Below are positions 34,318-40,185 of a stretch of DNA of 40,185 nucleotides, piece by piece (the stretch's first letter is position 1; the number at the start of each line of letters is the position of its first letter). Source of the DNA: Halobacteriales archaeon QH_6_64_20 (GTDB lineage Archaea; Halobacteriota; Halobacteria; Halobacteriales; Halococcaceae); contig PXQR01000004.1 in the NCBI GenBank assembly GCA_003021235.1, positions 18,284 through 58,468 of the forward strand. Direction: 5' to 3'. The translations under genes and the position numbers were made by a program. Under the pieces are notes generated by a model that worked only from the letters and a program-made list of their open reading frames with translations, did not search any database and was not told where the DNA came from.

Positions 34318-35322
34318 TCACGTCGTCGCCTCCGGCGATTCGAGCCGCTTTGACTCCGATTCCGGGGCGTCGTCTTCGCTCTCGTCTTCACCACCGGTCA
34401 GGTCGACGAAGACCTCTTCGAGCGACGCCGGTTCGATGTCGATGCTCGTCGCCCTGTAGCCCGCTCGATCGAGCCGACGGACGAGTTCGGGAGCGACCGC
34501 GTTCGCGCGTTTCGCGGTGACGACTACCTCCCTCCCCTCGGTGGTGACCGCCTCGATCGAGCCCGCTTCGAGCTCGGTGCCGACGATATCGGGTACCTCC
34601 CGCGGGGTTTCGCTCAGTTGGATCCGGAGGGTATCGGTACCGCGCTGGGTGAGTTCGGCGGGACTCGCAACGGCGATCTTGCGCCCGGAGTCCATGATGG
34701 CGACCTCGTCACAGAGCTGTTCTGCCTCCTCGATGTAGTGGGTCGTCAGAAGGATCGTGGTCCCGTCGTCGTTCAGGTCGGTGATGATCCGCCAGAGAGC
34801 CCGGCGCAGTTCGACGTCCACGCCCGCGGTCGGTTCGTCGAGAATCAACAGATCGGGTTCGGAGACGAGTGCTCGTGCGAGGACGAACCGTCGTTTCATC
34901 CCTCCCGAGAGGTAGGTGAACTTCGTATCGCGCTTCTCGTAGATGCCGACGGTGCGCAGGGCCTCGTCGGCCCGCTCGGCGGCTTCTTCCTTCGTGACGC
35001 CGTGATAGCCCGCGTTGTGCATCAGCACTTCCCTGACCGGGAAGAACCGATCGACGTTGAACTCCTGGGGCGCAACGCCGACCCGGCTACGAACGTCCCG
35101 ATACTCGTCCTCGACGTCGAAGCCGAAGACGCGTGCGTCCCCGCCGGTCTTTTTCACGAGGCCGATGAGTACGTTGATGAACGTCGTCTTGCCCGCGCCG
35201 TTCGGCCCCAAGAGACCGAAGAACTGCCCCGCCCCGATGTCGAGCGAGAGCCCACGGAGCGCTTTGACCTCCCCGTAGTCCTTTTCGAGATCACGTGTCG
35301 AGATGGCGAACTGCGAAGACAC
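34318..35322 (-). CDS. ABC-2 exporter ATP-binding protein
   Basis: The protein has 334 residues from ATG 35322. The ATP cassette shows Walker A GPNGAGKTT, Q-loop APQEFN, signature YLSGGMKRRF, Walker B LLILDEPTAGVD and the switch His in LLTTHYIEEAEQ. A C-terminal ~90-residue regulatory domain and an acidic tail (EDESEDDAPESESK) follow, as in DrrA/NodI-type exporters. It pairs with the permease gene downstream. Confidence 0.95.
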   Translation of the reverse strand: MSSQFAISTRDLEKDYGEVKALRGLSLDIGAGQFFGLLGPNGAGKTTFINVLIGLVKKTGGDARVFGFDVEDEYRDVRSRVGVAPQEFNVDRFFPVREVLMHNAGYHGVTKEEAAERADEALRTVGIYEKRDTKFTYLSGGMKRRFVLARALVSEPDLLILDEPTAGVDVELRRALWRIITDLNDDGTTILLTTHYIEEAEQLCDEVAIMDSGRKIAVASPAELTQRGTDTLRIQLSETPREVPDIVGTELEAGSIEAVTTEGREVVVTAKRANAVAPELVRRLDRAGYRATSIDIEPASLEEVFVDLTGGEDESEDDAPESESKRLESPEATT

Positions 35323-35504
35323 TACCCGAATCGAGGACAGGAACGCGATTAAGCGTGTCGTGTCGGCGGCGAAAATAGCGTCTCAGACTGACCAGAGAGA
35401 CGATCCCAGCCCCGGCGAGCAGTGATCGTTCCACCGAGTCGGCGCGACGAAACACCGACCAAACAGCGGCGGACACGCACTGCACGCGCGAACGAGCGAA
35501 CGAA

Positions 35505-35597
35505 GTGAGCGAGTGAGCGTTTTTAGTCCAGGTTTTTGCCGGGCCCGCAGTGACCGACCGTAGGGAGAGAACGAGGACACCGGTAAAAAAGTGGGTA
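35505..35597 (-). repeat. Stop-codon-proximal dispersed repeat, family 1, copy 2
   Basis: Read on the minus strand it begins directly after the M42 peptidase stop with TACCCACTTTTTTACCGG and contains TCACTGCGGGCCCGGCAAAAACC and TAAAAACGCTCACTCGCTCAC. It aligns with 21967-22062 with a few small gaps. The arms TTACCGG and CCGGCAA can pair; relative to copy 1 one T-A pair is replaced by C-G. Confidence 0.72.
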
Positions 35598-35598
35598 C

Positions 35599-36711
35599 TT
35601 AGAGCCGATACTCGAACTCGCCGGTCTCGGTTTCGAGCGCCGCGGTCAGGAGGGAAATCGTCGCGGCGATGTCGGCGCGATGGGCGCTTTCGGTGACAGT
35701 GTGTAAGTATCGCGTCGGGATCGAGAGCGCGCCGACCGGTTTCGCGCCCGCGGCGGTCTGAAAGCCCGCGGTGTCGGTCCCCCCTCGCGGTAACACTTCG
35801 AGCTGGAAGGGAATCTCGCGTTCTTCGGCGAGGTCGCGCAATCGATCCGTCGCTTTGGGGCTCGTGATCACGCTGGAGTCCTTGAGTTTGATGGCGACGC
35901 CGTCGCCGAGTTCGGTGACGTATTCGCCTTCGTCGAACCCCGGGACGTCGTTCGCGACGGTGACGTCGAGGGCGATCGCGAGATCCGGATCGAGATCGAC
36001 GCCGAGCGCCTGTGCACCCCGGAGGCCGACCTCCTCCTGGACCGTGGCGGCGAAATGGATCGTCGGCTGCGGGTCGGCAGTTTCCGATCCGCCGTTCCCG
36101 TCGTCTCCGCTGCCGGCCTCCCCGGTCTCGTCGAGCCGGCGAGCGGCTTCGATCATCGTGAACAGACATGCCCGATCGTCGAGCGCTTTGCCGGTGACGT
36201 GCTCGCCGACGACCTCGGTGTCCTGGTCCATCGTCACGAGGTCGCCCGGTCGGACTCGTTCCTGCGCGGTCTCGCCGTCGAGTCCGAGATCGACGTGGAC
36301 GTCCCCGACTTCGGGGCTTTTCTCTCGTTCGTCGTCGTCCATCGTGTGCGGCGGGACCGACCCGAGAACCCCGGGGACGTCGCCCTCGTCGGTATGGATC
36401 GTCACGCGCTGTGCGCGAAGGACTCTGGGATCCCAGCCGCCGAGCGCATCGAGTTCCACGAATCCCTCTTCGGTGACATGTCTGATCATAAAGCCGATCT
36501 CGTCCATATGTGCGGCGACCGTTATCTCGAAGTCGGCGTCGCCGTGCCGCGTAGCGACGACGTTGCCCATGGCGTCCCCGCGTAGTTCGTCGGTTACTGG
36601 TTCTAACTCGCGGCGAACGATCTCGCGGATTCGGTCCTCGTAGCCCGGCACACCCCGAGCCTCGGTCAGTTCACGGAGCAGATCGTCATCGAACGCGAAC
36701 TCGTCGGTCAT
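35599..36711 (-). CDS. M42-family metallopeptidase (TET/endoglucanase-type aminopeptidase)
   Basis: The protein has 370 residues from ATG 36711. The dinuclear metal site is visible: AHMDEIGFMI (His, Asp), the bridging Asp in ALDDRACLFTM, the catalytic/ligand pair in VQEEVGLRGAQ, IALDVTVANDVPG, and the late His in YLHTVTESAH. These peptidases form large self-compartmentalised dodecamers that trim peptides released by the proteasome. A short Gly/Asp/Ser-rich insert (AGSGDDGNGGSETADPQ) interrupts the sequence before the QEE motif. A repeat element follows its stop. Confidence 0.93.
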   Translation of the reverse strand: MTDEFAFDDDLLRELTEARGVPGYEDRIREIVRRELEPVTDELRGDAMGNVVATRHGDADFEITVAAHMDEIGFMIRHVTEEGFVELDALGGWDPRVLRAQRVTIHTDEGDVPGVLGSVPPHTMDDDEREKSPEVGDVHVDLGLDGETAQERVRPGDLVTMDQDTEVVGEHVTGKALDDRACLFTMIEAARRLDETGEAGSGDDGNGGSETADPQPTIHFAATVQEEVGLRGAQALGVDLDPDLAIALDVTVANDVPGFDEGEYVTELGDGVAIKLKDSSVITSPKATDRLRDLAEEREIPFQLEVLPRGGTDTAGFQTAAGAKPVGALSIPTRYLHTVTESAHRADIAATISLLTAALETETGEFEYRL

Positions 36712-36785
36712 ACCCCGTTCACAGGGACGACCGCCGGAAAACGTTGTTTACTGATCGCCGCCCCGATCGAGGCCAGTCGAAACCC

Positions 36786-37082
36786 TCAGTTCCCTGATTT
36801 CGGCTCGTTCGCCGCGAACAGCTCGTCGACGGCCTCGGTCGCCACACGGACGGCCCCCTCGGCTACCTCCTCGGGGTTCGGGTCATCGGGTTCCGACGGC
36901 GCGTTGAGGTAGACGTCAACGTCGAGCGTCCCGTCGGTGAACCGGACGGTAACGTCCATGTCGATGATCCGTGATTGCTTGTACTGCGAGAGAACGAATC
37001 CTTCGGCCGCCTCGGCCGCCGTCTCGGCGGCTTCCTCGTCGGTCGGCTCCGTCGATCGGCCCCCATCCGCTTCCGCGATCAT
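36786..37082 (-). CDS. DUF3194 domain protein
   Basis: The protein has 98 residues from ATG 37082 (GTG 37088, adjoining the prefoldin stop, is also possible). It is acidic, with EEAAETAAEAAEGFVLSQ followed by a DMDVTVRFTDGTLDVDVYLNAP strand pair and a closing helix. The gene order prefoldin beta - DUF3194 is conserved in haloarchaea. Its role is unknown; the near-zero spacing implies coupled translation with the chaperone subunit. Confidence 0.82.
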   Translation of the reverse strand: MIAEADGGRSTEPTDEEAAETAAEAAEGFVLSQYKQSRIIDMDVTVRFTDGTLDVDVYLNAPSEPDDPNPEEVAEGAVRVATEAVDELFAANEPKSGN

Positions 37083-37088
37083 CGCCAC

Positions 37089-37499
37089 TTAGTCGCCGCC
37101 GGCACCCGGGCCGCCGGGACCGCCCGGACCGGGACCGCCGCCCATGCCGCCGCCGGCACCGCCGAGCATTCCCTGGAGCTCGCTCTGTAGCTGCTCGAAC
37201 TGCTGTTGGACGCGCTCTTCCTGTTTATTGAGGGTTTCGACGCGCACTTCGAGGCTTTCCTGGGTGTCCGAGAGGTCCTCCTGAGCGTCGTCGTACTCGC
37301 TCTCGACGAGCAACTCGCCGACCTCGCGGTACATCGTCGTGTCCTCGTCCATGTCGTCCAGGGCGTCGAGGGCGGCTTCGACCTCGTTCAGTCGGCTCTC
37401 GGTCTGTTGTTTCTGCGTGGCGACCTGCTGAGCGGTCTCCTGGAGGTCCTGTAGCTCCTCGAGTTTCTCCTGTGCCTCCGGCGGCAAGTTTCCCTGCAT
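37089..37499 (-). CDS. pfdB: Prefoldin subunit beta (GimC)
   Basis: The protein has 136 residues from ATG 37499. Two long coiled-coil helices ([20 protein letters not shown] and [18 protein letters not shown]) flank the short beta hairpin ([18 protein letters not shown]). The C-terminus is a Gly/Pro-rich tail from about residue 112, longer than usual. Prefoldin hexamers (two alpha, four beta) hold unfolded proteins for the thermosome. Confidence 0.95.
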   Translation of the reverse strand: MQGNLPPEAQEKLEELQDLQETAQQVATQKQQTESRLNEVEAALDALDDMDEDTTMYREVGELLVESEYDDAQEDLSDTQESLEVRVETLNKQEERVQQQFEQLQSELQGMLGGAGGGMGGGPGPGGPGGPGAGGD

Positions 37500-37791
37500 A
37501 CCCTATCGGTCGGTACCGCGACGGAAAAAGGCACCTCTTCGACCACCACATCGCCGCTTCGTATGTCGTCGGTACGCTACCTACCGCCCGCCATCGGCTC
37601 GTCGACCCGTCCGATCGGACCTGATGCTACCGAACGGCATGGAATCCTCGACGGCGGGCGGACGACGCTTCGAGCCCATCACGCGTCTGACGGGCTCTTA
37701 TGTTCGTCCGGTCGATCGCCGAGACATGAACTCCTACGGTCGCTACGTCGTTGCGGCCGGCGTCTCTGTCGCGATGCACGAAGGTAGCGCC

Positions 37792-38223
37792 TCAGATCTC
37801 CGCGCCACCCTCGTTCAGAAAGTCGTGAGCCTCCCGGAGGATCTCGCGCGGACCGTCCTGGGTGATGGTATTGATCGCCTGTTCGTAATCGCGCCACTGT
37901 AGGTCCCGGTGTTCGGCCGACAGTTCCGCGCTGGCCTCGAACGACTCGGCGACGAAGAGATGCACCGTCTTGTGAATGGTCTTGCCGCCGGCCTGAAAGA
38001 CGTAATCGTAGTCGCGACGGAAGCCATTCAGGAGTCGAAAGTCGCCGATGCCGGCTTCCTCGCGCACTTCGCGGATGGCCGTCTGCTGGAGTTCTTCGTC
38101 CCCTTCGACGCCGCCTTTGGGGAACTCCCAGTCCCCGGGACGGCTCTTGAGGAGGAGGTACTCGCGACGGCCCCTCGTGTCCCGAAAGAGGATAGCCCCC
38201 GCGCTGACCGCTTGCACTGGCAT
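37792..38223 (-). CDS. Nudix hydrolase (bis(5'-nucleosyl)-tetraphosphatase-like)
   Basis: ATG 38223 (MPVQAVSAGAILFRD) starts a 143-residue protein. The Nudix box is complete from GGVEGDEELQQ to AIREVREEAGI, preceded by GDWEFPKGG. The late WRDYEQAINTI helix and the AGAILFRD start are typical of archaeal Ap4A hydrolases, which clear dinucleoside polyphosphates. The frame is open to 38268, but TATA-like CTTAAC lies 25-30 nt before ATG 38223, favouring this start. Confidence 0.9.
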   Translation of the reverse strand: MPVQAVSAGAILFRDTRGRREYLLLKSRPGDWEFPKGGVEGDEELQQTAIREVREEAGIGDFRLLNGFRRDYDYVFQAGGKTIHKTVHLFVAESFEASAELSAEHRDLQWRDYEQAINTITQDGPREILREAHDFLNEGGAEI

Positions 38224-38247
38224 TATTACCACCCTATACAAGGAGAC

Positions 38248-38253
38248 GTTAAG
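38248..38253 (-). promoter_or_regulatory. TATA-like box of the Nudix gene
   Basis: Minus-strand CTTAAC lies 25-30 nt before ATG 38223, the usual place for a leaderless haloarchaeal promoter. Confidence 0.45.
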
Positions 38254-38313
38254 TGCGTATCGGAGCACTCGTGGGACCCCGTCGTGACTCCCTTCTAGGA
38301 CCGACGGCGGGCG

Positions 38314-39444
38314 TCAGAGCACGAGCGCGTCGACGACGATCGCGATCAATACGGTCCCGAGATAGGCGTTCGAGGCGTGAAACGCCCGGAACGCCGCCTG
38401 TGTGGTCCGCTCGCGATGGAGTTTCACGACCGCCCAGAGGAAGATTCCTCCCACTAGTACCGTCGCCGCGGCGTAGATCCATCCGAGTTCGGCGAGCGCG
38501 GCGAGCGCGACTGCGGCGAGGAGGGTAGCACCGAGATACCAGAGGACGTGCCGGCGGGTCACCGCCTCACCGCGGACGACGGGGAGCATCGGAAAGCCGC
38601 CGCGCTCGTAGTCGTCCTTGTAAGCGAGCGCGAGGTTGTAGAAGTGTGCGGGCGTCCACAGGAAGATCACGACCGCGAGCCCCAGTCCCGGGAGGTCGAC
38701 CGAGCCGGTGACCGCCGCCCAGCCGATGAGCGCGGGGAGCGCCCCGGCCGCACCCCCTAAGACCGTGTTCTGGACCGTATTGGGCTTGAGCACGAGCGTG
38801 TAGATCACGCTGTAGAAGGCAATCGCGACGAGTCCGAGGCCGGCCGCGAGGAGGTTCACCCGCAGGAAGACCCACAGCGACGCGAGCGCGAGCGCGAAAC
38901 CGAACACCAAGGCGTTGGTCACCGAGACCTCGTCCACAGCGAGGGGTCGATCGGACGTCCGGTTCATCCGCCGGTCGACGTCGCGTTCGAGGACGTGGTT
39001 GAAGGTACCGCTCGCGCCGATCGCGAGCACGCCGCCGGAGAGCGTGAGGACCACGGTTCGGATTTCGAGGGCCGGGCCGGCCGCGAGCGCCATCGCCGCC
39101 GCGGCGACGAGACACAGAAGCCACATGAGCCGCGGCTTGGTCAGCGAGACGTACGCCGAGAGGGTTCTCTTGAATCGCGCTACCCGGTCCGCTCGCCGGC
39201 CTCCCTCGGGTTCGGTCGGTGTGGCCTCCGGATTCGGTTCGGTCGGTGCGACGTTCGCGCCGCGTTCCGTACTCGCCCGGTCGTCGGTTCGATGCGGTTC
39301 GGCTTCCGGCAACGATCGGGTTCCCGGAGTGTTCGTTTCGAGCGCCCACCCGAGCGCGACGACGACGCCGGCGAAGATCGTCATTCCGACGCCGAGGTGT
39401 GCCCACGGCACCCAGGCGGCCTCGCCGATGGCGGCGAACCCCGA
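38314..39444 (-). pseudogene. ctaB: Haem O synthase (protoheme IX farnesyltransferase), N-terminal CtaA-like part cut off
   Basis: The UbiA-type prenyltransferase domain is intact: SLTKPRLMWLL, NHVLERDVDRRMNRTSDRPL (Asp-rich prenyl diphosphate site), the second site YKDDYERGGFPMLPVV, and about nine helices. It adds a farnesyl group to haem b for cytochrome oxidase. Ahead of it an acidic linker joins a single helix, WVPWAHLGVGMTIFAGVVVALGWALE, which is the last helix of the COX15/CtaA-like domain that precedes CtaB in haloarchaeal proteins (from memory of the family). In frame, SGFAAIGEAA extends to 39444 and then hits TGA 39445-39447, where DNA of different composition begins. GTG 39411 could start a 365-residue product that still has the whole transferase domain, so activity may persist. 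Confidence 0.82.
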
Positions 39445-40123
39445 TCAGTTTTCTCCGATCGGTCGCGTCCACGGAGACCTTTTAGTTGAAAATACGATTC
39501 GGTCGGAAGTGATCGATACCAAGCAGGTGTTTGCTCAAAACATTCAGTTTACCGGAACGCTCAGGCAAACAAACGCCTCAAACGAGACGCTTTTTGCCGT
39601 GACGAGCGGTGGCAATCGAAAGGTGCTCATTGCCGATGACAACGGCGATGTGCAGGCGCTTTTAACCAAGACCGGCAATCTCAACGTCGACCAGATCGTC
39701 GACTATACGAAAACCACGTTGAGTGCCGCTGCCGGATCTACTGAACCCGTTCCGTCCGACGTGGAAGAGTACATGGTCGTGAGCACTGAAAATGGTAACC
39801 GGCGTATACCGCTATTTTTGCCAAATGACAGCACGCCTCCCGGCGATCCGACGAACCTGAAGGCCACAAACAAGACAGGTGCAGAGGCGATCAATCTCAA
39901 CTGGAACTCTGTGTCAGCGACGGACCTCGACGAATACCGGGTGTATCGGTCGCTCTCGTCAGGATCGCCATACAACCAGATTGCTTCAGTGGACAGTTCG
40001 TCGACCGACTACACCGACTCCAACGTTTTGAACAGTGAGACCTACTACTATGTCGTCACGGCCGTAGACGACGTCGGAAATGAAAGTGGCTACTCGAACG
40101 AAGCAAGTGCTACTGCGACCTGA
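39428..40123 (+). CDS. Fibronectin type III protein, virion- or adhesin-like
   Basis: From ATG 39428 the frame gives 231 residues, though the true start may be lost at the junction near 39445. Residues ~15-130 are beta-rich, Asn/Thr-rich sequence (ENTIRSEVIDTKQVFAQNIQ, TLFAVTSGGNRKVLIADDNG) reminiscent of tail-fibre or virion proteins. Residues ~140-231 are an FN3 domain (PPGDPTNLKATNKTGAEAIN, EYRVYRSLSSG, YYYVVTAVDDVGNESGYSN). No signal peptide. GC content is much lower than elsewhere in the window and codons are less biased, indicating recent acquisition or a virus/provirus segment. The assignment to a virus is a guess from style only. Confidence 0.7.
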   Translation: MAANPDQFSPIGRVHGDLLVENTIRSEVIDTKQVFAQNIQFTGTLRQTNASNETLFAVTSGGNRKVLIADDNGDVQALLTKTGNLNVDQIVDYTKTTLSAAAGSTEPVPSDVEEYMVVSTENGNRRIPLFLPNDSTPPGDPTNLKATNKTGAEAINLNWNSVSATDLDEYRVYRSLSSGSPYNQIASVDSSSTDYTDSNVLNSETYYYVVTAVDDVGNESGYSNEASATAT

Positions 40124-40146
40124 CATGATACCCTGAATTGACTTCT

Positions 40147-40166
40147 CCCCTCGATGAATCGAGGGG
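40147..40166. terminator. Perfect 9-bp hairpin followed by T-rich run; terminator or IS200/IS605-type right end
   Basis: CCCCTCGAT (40147-40155) and ATCGAGGGG (40158-40166) form a perfect 9-bp stem closed by GA, followed on the plus strand by ATTCTTTCTC. It lies 24 nt after the FN3 gene stop, so it could terminate that transcript. On the minus strand it reads GAATCCCC-stem-GGGGAGAAGTCAA, a layout I know from right ends of haloarchaeal TnpB (IS1341-type) elements, which would place a tnpB gene beyond the window edge. Confidence 0.6.
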
Positions 40167-40185
40167 ATTCTTTCTCACGGAAAAG

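Noticed and set aside
37500-37791. Possible small genes between prefoldin beta and the Nudix gene
   Set aside because: Frames here are short, lack haloarchaeal acidic composition and show no motif; treated as intergenic.
1-40185. CRISPR array or restriction/defence island
   Set aside because: No regularly spaced direct repeats, cas genes, methylase/nuclease pairs or toxin-antitoxin pairs were recognisable.

Overview
The window is haloarchaeal chromosome (class Halobacteria). It has high GC, very acidic proteins with Asp/Glu/Ser-rich low-complexity inserts, archaeal TATA-like boxes 25-30 nt ahead of apparently leaderless starts, and clear archaeal markers: aMBF1, prefoldin beta with DUF3194, haloarchaeal DUF5793, a two-gene archaeal pilus/secretion locus and a CtaA-CtaB-type haem O synthase. 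I cannot name the genus from sequence alone.

Layout. 1-2.7 kb: sugar-acid metabolism, with the end of an enolase-superfamily dehydratase, a second one that is broken, and a Gfo/Idh/MocA dehydrogenase resembling haloarchaeal xylose dehydrogenase. 2.8-6.4 kb: MFS remnant, S-adenosylhomocysteinase, intact MFS exporter. 6.5-11.5 kb, all on the minus strand: tpiA, aMBF1, CDP-alcohol phosphatidyltransferase, small membrane protein, AK6-type kinase, hisC. 11.6-17.2 kb: lower-GC CPBP membrane protease, a large FAD/GcvT dimethylglycine- or sarcosine-dehydrogenase-like enzyme, and convergent to it a MetS-like subunit with a 5'-truncated NSS amine/amino-acid transporter. 17.2-22 kb: repeat-bearing intergenic DNA, arginase, SDR epimerase, HTH regulator, type II NADH dehydrogenase. 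22-25.5 kb: nucleoside salvage (uridine phosphorylase, cytidine deaminase) and a phosphohexomutase. 25.6-31.6 kb: YdjM-like membrane protein, DUF5793, pilus/secretion ATPase and its membrane partner split over three frames. 31.7-38.2 kb: methyltransferase, tRNA-Gly(UCC), secreted dockerin-like protein, ABC-2 exporter, M42 peptidase, DUF3194, prefoldin beta, Nudix hydrolase. 38.3-40.2 kb: haem O synthase cut off at its N-terminal CtaA-like part, abutting lower-GC DNA that encodes a virion- or adhesin-like FN3 protein and ends in a strong hairpin.

The main theme of the hunt is not one new system but an unusual density of damaged genes among otherwise healthy housekeeping genes: an internal deletion in an enolase-family gene, a truncated and nonsense-bearing MFS gene, a CPBP gene whose frame continues past a TGA, a stop-less FAD/GcvT gene running into its convergent neighbour, an NSS transporter beginning inside TM1, a PilC-type gene in three frames, a CtaB gene cut at a compositional junction, and an SDR epimerase with Met in place of the catalytic Lys. 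This could be real decay and rearrangement or residual sequencing and assembly error, and read-level checks would decide. Also notable are a dispersed repeat placed just after two stop codons with a stem that may covary, a second repeat pair, and a tRNA-Gly 3'-end fragment 144 nt downstream of the tRNA. No CRISPR array, rRNA or intact transposase gene was seen.
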